Source: JALZAQ01 sp038253885
GTDB taxonomy: Bacteria > Gemmatimonadota > Gemmatimonadetes > Gemmatimonadales > Gemmatimonadaceae
Direction: 5' to 3'
NCBI GenBank assembly: GCA_038253885.1
Contig: JBBSGP010000003.1
Location: forward strand, 1 to 64,000
Length of the DNA: 64,000 bases
Part shown: positions 26,699-38,136 of the stretch, piece by piece
Numbering within the stretch: position 1 is the first letter of the stretch
Layout: every line of letters begins with the position of its first letter
Translations under genes and position numbers: made by a program
The notes under the pieces: generated by a model
Told to the model about the DNA's origin: nothing
The model's database searches: none
The model's input: the letters and a program-made list of their open reading frames with translations, nothing else

Positions 26699-27916
26699 CT
26701 AGAAGGCGAAAGCGACCTTGACGCTTCGCGCGCCCCCCTTGTCCATCGCCGTGGCGAGGGCGCGCCGATAACCGCTGAGCGGAAAGCTGTGGGTGAGCAG
26801 CGACTCGATCTTCACCCGCCCCGTCGCGATGAGGTCGGATGCCTCGTTGAAGGCGTGCGTGTGCGGGCTGGCGTGATGATGGTCGCCGTACGTGAGGCTT
26901 CCCCGGACGGTGAGCTCCTTCAACCAGAGCGGCGTCCAGTCCACTCCATCGAGCTTGGACGCTGCGCCGAGCAGGACCACGGTCCCGCCCGCGCGGGTGA
27001 AGCGCAGCGCGTCCTCCATCCCGCGTCGTCCCCCGATGCACACGAGGCAGGAGTCGAATCCACCGACCGCGACTCGCTCACCGATGATGGGGCGGAGCAG
27101 CCGGGCGCCTGCCGCCTCGGCGAGCGCCGGCAGGTAATCGCCGCGGGCGCTCACGACCGTGGATGCGCCGAGCGCTCTGGCATGCTCTCCCTGGAAGGTG
27201 TGCCGCGCGAGGACGGTGACAACCGCGTCCGGTGACAGCGCGCGAAGCGCGGCCACGGTGAGCAAGCCAATCGACCCTGCACCGATGACCAGAACCCTCT
27301 CCTGTCCGGAAGGAAGGCTCGACCGCACAGCGTGCACGCAGCAGGCGAATGGCTCGACGAGCACAGCACCCTGGTTCGACACCGCGTCGGGCACTCGCAC
27401 CAGCTGCGACTCGTGCGCGACAAAGTACTCGCCCCAGCTCCCGCCGAGTGAGCGTGTCATACCGATCATGAGCCCGGGCGGGACATCGCCGTCCGTGAAG
27501 TGGGTACACCGGGGGTGTTGGCCGGCGGCGCACGCCTCGCATCGCGGCTGGATTCCTCGCGGCTCGCAGCAGAGAAGAGGATTGACCGTCACCCGCTCGC
27601 CGCGCGACACCCCACGCACGTCCGGCCCGGCCTCCACGACCTCGGCGACATTCTCATGGCCGAGGACGAAGGGAAAAGACCCGAACGGAGACGTCGAGGG
27701 GCTCGTGCCGAGGGTCAGGATGCCGAGATCGCTGCCGCAGATTCCTCCCAGAATCGTACGCAGCCGCACCCATCGTGTTGTCGGAAGAGGGGGGTCCTCG
27801 ATGTCGGCGTAGCGGGTGGTTGCGTGTGGACCGACATAGAACCGGTCGGAAATCCGGCCGGCCGCGAGCGTCGCCAGATAGGTGGGAATCGGCGCATCGA
27901 ACACCAACGCCTTCAC
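26699..27916 (-). CDS. Zinc-dependent MDR alcohol dehydrogenase-like oxidoreductase
   Basis: A 405-aa medium-chain dehydrogenase. The catalytic zinc site is ICGSD (Cys) and GHENVAEV (His-Glu). Structural-zinc-type cysteines occur around CEPRGIQPRCEACAAGQHPRC, and the nucleotide-binding Gly motif is VIGAGSIGLL. The start is GTG 27916, overlapping the stop of the lipid kinase gene (GTGA), which is better supported than a longer reading into that gene. The substrate cannot be assigned; coupling to a lipid kinase could indicate a lipid or polyol substrate. Confidence 0.9.
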   Translation of the reverse strand: MKALVFDAPIPTYLATLAAGRISDRFYVGPHATTRYADIEDPPLPTTRWVRLRTILGGICGSDLGILTLGTSPSTSPFGSFPFVLGHENVAEVVEAGPDVRGVSRGERVTVNPLLCCEPRGIQPRCEACAAGQHPRCTHFTDGDVPPGLMIGMTRSLGGSWGEYFVAHESQLVRVPDAVSNQGAVLVEPFACCVHAVRSSLPSGQERVLVIGAGSIGLLTVAALRALSPDAVVTVLARHTFQGEHARALGASTVVSARGDYLPALAEAAGARLLRPIIGERVAVGGFDSCLVCIGGRRGMEDALRFTRAGGTVVLLGAASKLDGVDWTPLWLKELTVRGSLTYGDHHHASPHTHAFNEASDLIATGRVKIESLLTHSFPLSGYRRALATAMDKGGARSVKVAFAF

Positions 27917-28839
27917 TCGCGGGACGCTCCGGCGGGGGCGGTCGGGGGAGCGGAAGTGACGATGCGCAGTGCGCCCGGAAGGCACGCGACCTCGATCTGG
28001 GCCGACGCGGCGCGATGATACTCGCCGTCGGTCTCGTAGGCGGGCGGCGACTGGAATCGGAGGTGGAAGGCTGACGACTGCTCGATCGTCACCTCGGCGT
28101 GCTTCACGTGAGTTCCTCTCGCGGCCGCCGCAAAGAGCGCGAGCCGCCGCATCGCCGTCGCATCGGCGATCGACACGGCGTCCAACAACCCGTCGGTGAT
28201 GCTCGCGAACGGGGCGATGTGGAAGGCGCCGCCGAAGTGCCGGGCATTGGCGATGACCAGCATCAAACGCTTTGCGAGCGAGTGATGTCCATCGACGCTC
28301 TGGAGATCGATGAGCGACGGACGGTAGCCGAGGAGCTGTCGCAGCGCGGAGTAGACGTAGACCGCGTTGCCCCTCAAAAAGAATACCCGTTCCGAGTCTT
28401 CCAACACCGCGACATCGAAGCCGAAGCCGGCAATGTTGAGAAAGTATCTATTCTCGATGCGGCCGACGTCCACTCGCTGGTCCGGGCCGTCGGCAGCGAG
28501 CCGGGCCGAGGCGTCCAGATCGCGGGCGGGAGCACCGACGCTCTTCGCGAAGTCATTGCCCGTACCGGCCGCAAGGAGCGCCAGGCGCACATCGGCCCCC
28601 GTCTCGAGAATGGCGTTGGCGATGTTACTCCACGTGCCGTCGCCGCCCACCGCCGCGAGTGTCGTGCGGCCGTCGGCGATCGCGCGGCGAGCCACCACCT
28701 TCTCATCCTGCTTCGAGGAGCTGATGCGCACGTCTTCCACGCCGACCCGCGCGAATGCTCGGCGCACATCGGGGAGCACCCGCGCGCCTCGTCCCCGTCC
28801 GGCGGCCGGGTTGACGATCACGCACACCGCGTTGTTCAT
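27913..28839 (-). CDS. Diacylglycerol kinase-like lipid kinase
   Basis: A 308-aa soluble lipid kinase of the DAGK/YegS/sphingosine kinase family. The phosphate loop is VNPAAGRGRG, the nucleotide-binding motif AAVGGDGTWS, and then LLAAGTGNDFAKSVG. The C-terminal beta-domain ends with DGEYHRAA. It phosphorylates diacylglycerol or a related lipid. It is first of a coupled pair with the MDR dehydrogenase and 22 nt downstream of the unrecognised 518-aa gene, so the three may be one transcript. Confidence 0.93.
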   Translation of the reverse strand: MNNAVCVIVNPAAGRGRGARVLPDVRRAFARVGVEDVRISSSKQDEKVVARRAIADGRTTLAAVGGDGTWSNIANAILETGADVRLALLAAGTGNDFAKSVGAPARDLDASARLAADGPDQRVDVGRIENRYFLNIAGFGFDVAVLEDSERVFFLRGNAVYVYSALRQLLGYRPSLIDLQSVDGHHSLAKRLMLVIANARHFGGAFHIAPFASITDGLLDAVSIADATAMRRLALFAAAARGTHVKHAEVTIEQSSAFHLRFQSPPAYETDGEYHRAASAQIEVACLPGALRIVTSAPPTAPAGASRE

Positions 28840-28861
28840 CGACCGGCCGGAAGCGGGCCGC

Positions 28862-30418
28862 TCAGACCTGCGGGATGTCGGTCTCGAAGAGCAGCTCTTC
28901 CTCTTCCACCAACTCCTCGAAGAGCGCGAAGGGGTCGGCCGGGATGATTCCGTCTCGGTTGGGCGTCCAGAAAAGGAAGACGTTCACACCGTGGTTGGGC
29001 ACGTAGAACACGGCGGCCGCCGCCCTCCGCCCACTCGCCTCCCAGAGCTGCACGGCGCGCTGCATGGCGTAGCTGCTCATCTCGTGCATGAGGTCCACGC
29101 CGCAGCCAACGGGAGGATACTCCGCGACGTCGGTCGGTACGACGACGACGCGCTCCGACGTCGGGTGGGCGAAGCCTCGGTGCAGGTGGACGCCGGCCCG
29201 CACCGGTGGCACCTCGATCCCGCCTTCCGACACTACCTGGAGCCGGCCGTGCAATTCGGCCACGCGGATGGGAGGCATCTCACGCAGCGGGAGGGTGAAC
29301 TCCTCGGCTTCCACCGAAGGCCCGCGACTGTCGTTCGAACCGACCTGGACGACTTCGACCGTTCCCTCCGCCGTCGGAACCACCGCCACGATGTCCTCGT
29401 GGGTCAGCTCCGTCTTCTTCGTCCCGTATCGACCGGAAACCGTGACGAGGGGAAATACGCCCGTGGATGGCCACGGCATGCTCCGGTCGCGATACGGAAG
29501 GTCGTGATCGATCGCCCAGAAAGCGCCCTCGGCCTGCCGGGAGTAGTTCAGCAGGCCGATGATCGTGTCCGCGAGCTTGGCATCGCGAACGAGGTCCCGG
29601 ATGAGGATCGGTTCCGCCAGCAGCCTCTTCCTCCCGAGAAAGTTGCCCAGGGTCATGAGTCCGCGTACCGCCGGCGACCGGCGCCAATCGTCGGTCGCGA
29701 TCGAGTACTCCTCCGACTTGGACCAGCCACCGACCGCTCGGGTGGACCCGAAGATCATCAGGCGCCGCGCGACCTCCTCCGGCGCGAGGACGGGCTGACC
29801 GCCTTCGAGCGTACTGAGGATCACCCCATCGAAGTCGACGCGGTTCTTCCGCCGAACGTAGGGGACGATGACGTTCTTGAAGCCACCGACCTTGGTCATC
29901 ATCATGCGCAGGAAGATGACTTTGCGCTCGAACGAGAGATCGCGCAGCTCCCCATCGCTGTCGTCCAGCAGGATGATGTTGACGAAGTTGGGGTGCGGCG
30001 TGGGACGGAGTCCCATCCGGCGTCCGATCTGGATCGCCCGGGCGAACACCTCCGGCAATGTCTCGCGCAGCGCCTGCTTGTACTCGTCCACGGTGCCGCG
30101 ATGGAACGCGGCAAGGGCCGCGTCGGGCAGCCGGCCGACGAAAACCGGGTTCAGGACGACGGCGCGCTCCGGGGACTGGGATAAACGATCGCCATCCCAG
30201 AGGTGGACCGTGCAGCCGTTGCGACGGAACTCGCCTTCGATCCGATCCAGGATCGACTGGGCCAGCTCCCGGATCGGGGACTCGATGTCCGGATCGAGCT
30301 CGCCAATGAGCTCGAGATCGTCGTTGCGAAGGAGGGTGGGGGAGCGGAACCAACGTTCCGCGCGGGGAAGGCGGCCCGTTTCGGTTGTTGTTTCAAGTTC
30401 GACGTGCTGAACCGTCAT
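28862..30418 (-). CDS. Conserved protein of unknown function (518 aa)
   Basis: A large soluble protein without signal peptide or membrane helices. It has balanced composition and clear globular segments (FVNIILLDDSDGELRDLSFE, VIFLRMMMTKVGGFKNVIVP, GCGVDLMHEMSSYAMQRAVQ). I do not recognise the family or a catalytic motif. Candidate conserved residues include RRKNRVDFDG and the acidic end EELVEEEELLFETD. I chose ATG 30418; the 37 codons before it look non-coding. It sits upstream of the lipid kinase on the same strand. Confidence 0.75.
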   Translation of the reverse strand: MTVQHVELETTTETGRLPRAERWFRSPTLLRNDDLELIGELDPDIESPIRELAQSILDRIEGEFRRNGCTVHLWDGDRLSQSPERAVVLNPVFVGRLPDAALAAFHRGTVDEYKQALRETLPEVFARAIQIGRRMGLRPTPHPNFVNIILLDDSDGELRDLSFERKVIFLRMMMTKVGGFKNVIVPYVRRKNRVDFDGVILSTLEGGQPVLAPEEVARRLMIFGSTRAVGGWSKSEEYSIATDDWRRSPAVRGLMTLGNFLGRKRLLAEPILIRDLVRDAKLADTIIGLLNYSRQAEGAFWAIDHDLPYRDRSMPWPSTGVFPLVTVSGRYGTKKTELTHEDIVAVVPTAEGTVEVVQVGSNDSRGPSVEAEEFTLPLREMPPIRVAELHGRLQVVSEGGIEVPPVRAGVHLHRGFAHPTSERVVVVPTDVAEYPPVGCGVDLMHEMSSYAMQRAVQLWEASGRRAAAAVFYVPNHGVNVFLFWTPNRDGIIPADPFALFEELVEEEELLFETDIPQV

Positions 30419-30471
30419 GTGCCCTGTCCCATGCTTCGACTCTCCTGAAAGACGCGGGTCCCCGCGGCTAT

Positions 30472-30480
30472 AGTATACCA
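30472..30480 (-). promoter_or_regulatory. Candidate extended -10 promoter for the 518-aa gene
   Basis: Reading on the minus strand, TGGTATACT combines an extended TG with -10 box TATACT (5 of 6 consensus bases). The -35 region is weak, which is usual for extended -10 promoters. It lies about 55 nt before the gene start, in the 388-nt divergent gap 30419-30806; I see no RNA gene or other element in the rest of that gap. Confidence 0.4.
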
Positions 30481-30806
30481 GCCCGCACTTCCTGCGACAG
30501 GGCCGGCGTGCCGAAATCTCCACGCACACCGTCCTTGCGGCGCATCGCCGGTGCAGCCAACGACTTCGGTGCTGTCCTCGCGGGCCGAGTCATCGCCATC
30601 GCTGGTCCGATTCCTCGGAACGCTCAGTGACTAGGAGGTTGCATGCCGCCGGTTTAGATTATGGGTTCGCCCAACGAGGCGGGCGGCGCAGAAAGTTAGC
30701 CGCAAATGTCGGCAGCGCCGTGAGTTGTATCGATGTTGCCCCATCCCACGCCGGGCACCGTGCGCTCCGACCGTGCGCGTGTTTTCTCCTTCGCATCGAT
30801 GCTTCC

Positions 30807-31811
30807 TTGACCCGACTCGTTCCGCCCCCGACACTCGATTCGCGCGTTCGCGCGGCACTCGTTGCCGGGCTCGATGGCGTGCCGTCCGCCGAAACGCGGC
30901 GCATGGCGGACCACCTCACGACGGTCCTCGGGCCGTCGCTCCTGGCCGTGCTCCATTACGGATCGCGCGCCCAGAGCTCTGATGCGCGCACCGACAGCGA
31001 CCACGACTTCTTCGTGATCGTGGACCGCTACGGCGACGCCTATCGCTCGCTGTCGTCCGCGAAAGGAATGCAGGCCGCACCGGGGAAGGCGACGATGTTG
31101 GCCCGGGTTCTCCCGCCGAACGTTCTCGCCGTTGGCGTTCCCGGCATCGAGGGGAGAAAGGCGAAATGCGTGGTGCTCTCGCGGCGCGACTTCACACGCG
31201 CCTGCTCATTCCAGGCCCAGGATCACTTCGTGCAGGGGCGGCTGTTCCAGCACATGCTGCTCCTCTGGACGCGGGACGCCGAGAGCCGGGCGCTTTTGAT
31301 AGGCACCATCGCCAGCGCCCGCGCCCGCACCTTCGAGTGGGGAAAGGTCGCGCTGCCGGGGGCGTTCACTGTGGACGACTACTGCCGGTCGCTGCTCGAG
31401 ACGTCTTTCGGCGCGGAGATCCGCCCCGAGAGCGGGAATCGTGTGTTGGCGCTGTACACCGCCCAGCGCGATTCCCTCGTCCGCATGTATCGGCCACTTC
31501 TCGATTCACTGGCCGGCTCCGGCGCGCTCACTCGGGTTGAGGGAGGCGCGTACCGGCTCGCAACCCCCGTTCGGGCCGCCGAAGCGCGACGTGCGGCGAG
31601 GTATTTCCGTAAGAGCAAGTTGCGGGCGACGGCGCGATGGGTGAAATACATCGCCCTCTACGATGACTGGCTCAACTACATCGTCCAGAAGATCGCTCGT
31701 CGCACCAATCGCCCGGTCGAGCTGACTGAGCGCGAGCGGCGCTATCCGCTCATCTTCCTCTGGCCCAAGGCCGTGCGCTTCCTCATGGAGCGCCCTCAGC
31801 GTCGCCGGTGA
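30807..31811 (+). CDS. Nucleotidyltransferase-fold protein
   Basis: About 334 aa. The polymerase-beta-type NTase motif is clear: HYGSRAQSSDARTDSDHDFF (GS followed by DxD), with a helical C-terminal part (YFRKSKLRATARWVKYIALY). The start is uncertain: TTG 30807 includes the helix VRAALVAGLDG that should precede the NTase core; ATG 30903 would cut it. Codons before 30807 look non-coding. Only one nucleotide separates its stop from the CDP-alcohol phosphatidyltransferase, so the two are probably co-translated. The transferred nucleotide and acceptor are unknown. Confidence 0.8.
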   Translation: MTRLVPPPTLDSRVRAALVAGLDGVPSAETRRMADHLTTVLGPSLLAVLHYGSRAQSSDARTDSDHDFFVIVDRYGDAYRSLSSAKGMQAAPGKATMLARVLPPNVLAVGVPGIEGRKAKCVVLSRRDFTRACSFQAQDHFVQGRLFQHMLLLWTRDAESRALLIGTIASARARTFEWGKVALPGAFTVDDYCRSLLETSFGAEIRPESGNRVLALYTAQRDSLVRMYRPLLDSLAGSGALTRVEGGAYRLATPVRAAEARRAARYFRKSKLRATARWVKYIALYDDWLNYIVQKIARRTNRPVELTERERRYPLIFLWPKAVRFLMERPQRRR

Positions 31812-31812
31812 G

Positions 31813-32559
31813 ATGACGCGGACCGACGTCGTGGCTCTCTCTCTCGTCGGCGCTCTCGTCCTCAGCATGCCCCTGTTCGCTCTCGTGGGGCGCGGTCGTC
31901 CGCTCGACGCGGACGTCGCGCGCCGGCCCACGACGGCGCTGCTGGGCTTCTGGGTGCGCGACTGGCTCATGTGGGTGATCGGGCCTCTCGAGCGCGCTTT
32001 CGTCCGGTCAGGAGTGTCGCCGGACGTCTTCAATCTCCTCGGCGTGTTCTTCGGCGGGGCGGCCGGAGTGGCCTACGCCACCGGGGGTGGTCGCCTGTCG
32101 CTGGCCGGCTGGCTGATCCTCCTCGGCGGTGCCTGCGACGTGTTCGATGGCCGGATCGCTCGCGCCCGCGGAATGGCCTCCAACCGCGGCGCGTTCCTCG
32201 ATTCGACGCTGGATCGCTTCTCGGAGACCTTCGCGTTCATGGGTCTGGCGTTCCGATTCGCCGGAGACCCGCGTGCCGTGGTGGCTGTCGCGCTAGCGCT
32301 CGGCGGGTCACTGCTGGTGAGTTACACGCGAGCGCGTGGCGAGGCGCTCGGCGTGAGCTGTCGCGGCGGGATCATGCAGCGCGCCGAGCGCCTCGTGCTC
32401 CTCGCGCTCGCGTCGCTCCTCGATGCCGCGGTGACGGCCCGCTCGGGATGGGCAGCGGGGACCGTGCTCTACTGGACCGTGATCGCGATCGGCGCCGGAT
32501 CGCTGGGAACGGCGGTGTTCAGGACCCTCTACATCGCGAGAGAGCTGGGCCGCCGGTAG
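31813..32559 (+). CDS. CDP-alcohol phosphatidyltransferase-family membrane enzyme
   Basis: A 248-aa integral membrane enzyme joining a CDP-activated alcohol or diacylglycerol to a second alcohol. The family motif is intact: DGRIARARG with the GAFLDSTLD continuation (D-G-x2-A-R-x8-G-x3-D-x3-D). About six helices are visible. An N-terminal segment of about 55 residues precedes the motif domain. It follows the NTase gene by 1 nt. The product (phosphatidylinositol-type, archaetidyl-type or other) is not decided by sequence. Confidence 0.9.
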   Translation: MTRTDVVALSLVGALVLSMPLFALVGRGRPLDADVARRPTTALLGFWVRDWLMWVIGPLERAFVRSGVSPDVFNLLGVFFGGAAGVAYATGGGRLSLAGWLILLGGACDVFDGRIARARGMASNRGAFLDSTLDRFSETFAFMGLAFRFAGDPRAVVAVALALGGSLLVSYTRARGEALGVSCRGGIMQRAERLVLLALASLLDAAVTARSGWAAGTVLYWTVIAIGAGSLGTAVFRTLYIARELGRR

Positions 32560-32591
32560 CGCTGGCTCGCTGGCGATCGCGGGATCCTCGC

Positions 32592-35381
<2,790 letters not shown>

Positions 35382-35489
35382 ACGGGTCTCTGGAGATCAC
35401 GTTCATGGCGACGCCGGTAATGTAGCATCTCGGTTCGCGCGGCGGCGCGGCGGGCGCTATCATCGCGGCTCGCCAACCGAGGAGACCGG

Positions 35490-36524
35490 ATGTCCCCGCT
35501 CCACGCGCCTCCGGCGGACTCCCCGCTGGATCCCATCGGCCTCGCGATCGACCTGATGGGTGTGGACTCGACGAGCGGGCGGGAAGGCGACCTGATGGAC
35601 GGGGTGCGCCGCCTGCTCGACGCTCGCGGCTGGCGAACGCAGCTCATCCCGGTGACGCCGGGGCGCGACAATGTGCTCGCCACAGCCACCGCCGAGCCCC
35701 TGGTGACGCTGTCCACGCACCTCGATACCGTCCCGCCCTACATCCCGCCCACGCTGGATGACTGGCAGCTGAGGGGGCGCGGTGCATGCGACGCCAAGGG
35801 CATCGCCGCGGCGATGATCTGTGCCGCCGAGCGGCTGCGAGCCCGTGACATCCCGATCGCGCTGCTGTTTGTCGTGGGCGAAGAGGTCACCCATGATGGT
35901 GCGCACGCGGCGAACGCGGTCCCGACCACGAGCCGCGCGATCATCAACGGCGAGCCCACGGAGAGCACCGTGGCCCTCGGCACCAAGGGAGCGATCCGGC
36001 TCATCCTGCGGACGTCTGGCGAGGCGGCGCATTCGGCCTACCCGCACCTCGGACATTCGGCGATCGACACCCTCGTGTCGCTCCTGCACGAGCTGCGCAC
36101 CCTTGATCTTCCGACTGATCCGCTACTCGGCGACACCACGATCAACGTCGGACGATTGTCGGGCGGCGTTGCCGATAACGTGTTGGCGCCGTGGGCCGAA
36201 GCGCGGGTGATGGTGCGCCTCGTATCACCGCCGCAAGAGATGGTGACGCGCCTCCGGGAGTGGCTGGGAGATCGGGGAACGTGGGAAGTGGGTCCGGCCG
36301 TCCCGCCGATGAAGCTCGCTGGAGTTCCGGGCTTCCGAACGTCGGTGGCGGCGTTCGCGACCGACATCCCGGCGCTCGTCAACTGGGGCACACCCTACCT
36401 GTTCGGGCCCGGCTCGGTGCACGTCGCTCACCGCGACGACGAGTTCGTCGACATCGCCGAGCTACGGGATGCCGTGAACGCATACGAGAGGCTGGTGATG
36501 TACGCGCTGCAGCTGTCCCGATAG
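35490..36524 (+). CDS. M20-family metallopeptidase/deacylase (ArgE/DapE-like)
   Basis: A 344-aa cytoplasmic di-zinc amidohydrolase. Metal ligands: His-Asp in LSTHLDTVPP, Asp in GRGACDAKGIAAAM and the catalytic Glu-Glu in VVGEEVTHDG. The C-terminal end VHVAHRDDEF supplies the last His. The dimerisation domain (about 165-260) includes GEAAHSAYPHLG. ATG 35490 has a GGAG site. Related enzymes deacylate acetylornithine or succinyl-DAP or cleave dipeptides; the substrate is not determined here. Confidence 0.92.
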   Translation: MSPLHAPPADSPLDPIGLAIDLMGVDSTSGREGDLMDGVRRLLDARGWRTQLIPVTPGRDNVLATATAEPLVTLSTHLDTVPPYIPPTLDDWQLRGRGACDAKGIAAAMICAAERLRARDIPIALLFVVGEEVTHDGAHAANAVPTTSRAIINGEPTESTVALGTKGAIRLILRTSGEAAHSAYPHLGHSAIDTLVSLLHELRTLDLPTDPLLGDTTINVGRLSGGVADNVLAPWAEARVMVRLVSPPQEMVTRLREWLGDRGTWEVGPAVPPMKLAGVPGFRTSVAAFATDIPALVNWGTPYLFGPGSVHVAHRDDEFVDIAELRDAVNAYERLVMYALQLSR

Positions 36525-36743
36525 TCCGGGTGGGGCTCATGCGCAAGGCGCCATGAGACAGAAGGTTATTCAGAAAGCAGGGACTGACAGACCCGCAGTG
36601 GAGCGTCCTAGCCCGCTCCGGCCTCTCCCCGCGATCGCGGCCCGGGTCGAGATTTGCGTTGAGCAATGCTACGCCCGAGCCGGCGGTCAGACAGACTCCG
36701 ACGTCCCCCAGCAGTAGGCCCTCGCACATACAGGTCGCCCTCG

Positions 36744-38000
36744 GTGAAAAACCCGGTGCTTCGTTCGATCCCTGGCCGCCTCGTCGCCCGAGTGGAATAC
36801 CGCCGAGCAGTATTGTGCGGAGTCGCTCTAGCCGTCCTGCTGGACGCGCCCACCGCCTGCGCGCAGGCGCGCGCGGCCACCGCCGCGAGGGCCTCGCGGC
36901 TCGCGCTCGGTTTCGCGGTGGACACGACTGTCACTCCCGCCACCTGGTGGGGCGTGGACCGCGCGATGGCCGCGCGCCCTGCGGTGGTGCGACTCTGGCG
37001 CGACTACCTCGCCGTGCGCGGCGACAGCGTACGGCGCGCGGCTTTCTGGTCGATGGCCGACCGGCGCCGCATGACGGATCCGGACCTCGCGCTCGCATCG
37101 GAAGGATACATCGTGAACGTCAACGCCGTGCTCGTCGAAGCGCTCCCGTTGGTGGCGGGCGACTCGTCGCGCTGGGTGCTCCGCACGGTGTACGTCGGGG
37201 GCGGCACGACGACGCGCCCCGGGCTCCTCGCGATGGAGCGTGTACATGTGGTTCGCGAGGGCGAGCGATGGGCGCTCACCCACCCGAGCACCCTCGAGAC
37301 TGTGGGGTGGCGCCGCGCGCACGTCGGGCGGCTCGAGTACGTGTTGCACCCCGACATCCACTTCGATTCGGCACGCGCGGCGGAGACAGCGCGATGGCTC
37401 GATTCGACGGCACTGCGCTTCGGCATCGCCGATCCCGCGCCGATCACATACTACCAGCTTCCGGACCTTCAGGCGGCGGCCCGCGTGATGGGGCTCGACT
37501 GGGCGCTCACCACCGACCGCGTGGGCGGGCGGGCGAACCCGCGAGCGCGCGTTGTATTCGCCGCGGATCCGCGCTTCGGCGAGGCGTACCGGCACGAGAT
37601 CGCGCACGTGCTGCTCGCCTCTTGGCTAGGTGAGCCGTCGGCGTTCGTCGGAGAGGGGATCGCGTACTGGTTGGGCGGGGCGCGCGGGCAACCCTTCCCG
37701 GCAATGATGCGGGACCTCGCCGCCTATCTCACGACGCACCCGGACGTGAGGCTGCGGAGCCTCCTTGGCAAGGAGCGGTTGGGTGCGGTCGCCAGCGCCC
37801 GACTCCCGGCTGCAGCCGCAGTATTCGAGCTTGCTCAGCGGCGTGACGGCGACGCCGGAGTACGGCACCTGGTCGAAGCGACCCGGAGGGGGACGCCGAG
37901 TGCGGAGACGCTCGCCGCGTCGCTCGGGCTGACCCCGGCAGAACTGGAGACGCGGTGGCGTGCCCTGGTGATATCTTACGCGCGCACGGCAGAACGCTGA
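36744..38000 (+). CDS. Exported putative gluzincin metallopeptidase
   Basis: A 418-aa secreted protein. The signal peptide (RRAVLCGVALAVLLDAPTAC) follows a GTG start at 36744. The N-terminal half (about 40-230) resembles no family I know. The C-terminal half has RHEIAHVLLASWLGEPSAF, an HExxH zinc site, followed by FVGEGIAYW with the third Glu ligand, as in M1/M4-type gluzincins (peptidase MA-like). A helical tail completes it. The 219-nt gap before it (36525-36743) shows nothing recognisable. Confidence 0.82.
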   Translation: MKNPVLRSIPGRLVARVEYRRAVLCGVALAVLLDAPTACAQARAATAARASRLALGFAVDTTVTPATWWGVDRAMAARPAVVRLWRDYLAVRGDSVRRAAFWSMADRRRMTDPDLALASEGYIVNVNAVLVEALPLVAGDSSRWVLRTVYVGGGTTTRPGLLAMERVHVVREGERWALTHPSTLETVGWRRAHVGRLEYVLHPDIHFDSARAAETARWLDSTALRFGIADPAPITYYQLPDLQAAARVMGLDWALTTDRVGGRANPRARVVFAADPRFGEAYRHEIAHVLLASWLGEPSAFVGEGIAYWLGGARGQPFPAMMRDLAAYLTTHPDVRLRSLLGKERLGAVASARLPAAAAVFELAQRRDGDAGVRHLVEATRRGTPSAETLAASLGLTPAELETRWRALVISYARTAER

Positions 38001-38136
38001 TCGAGAGGCCATGCGCGAAGGGGTCGCGCCAGCTCTATTCGGCGCTCGCGCTGGTCCCCGAGACTCGGAGTGTACGTCGTCGAGGAATCGCGCTTCGTGA
38101 CTGGTCGGAGCGGGGACTTCCCTTTCAACACACGCC

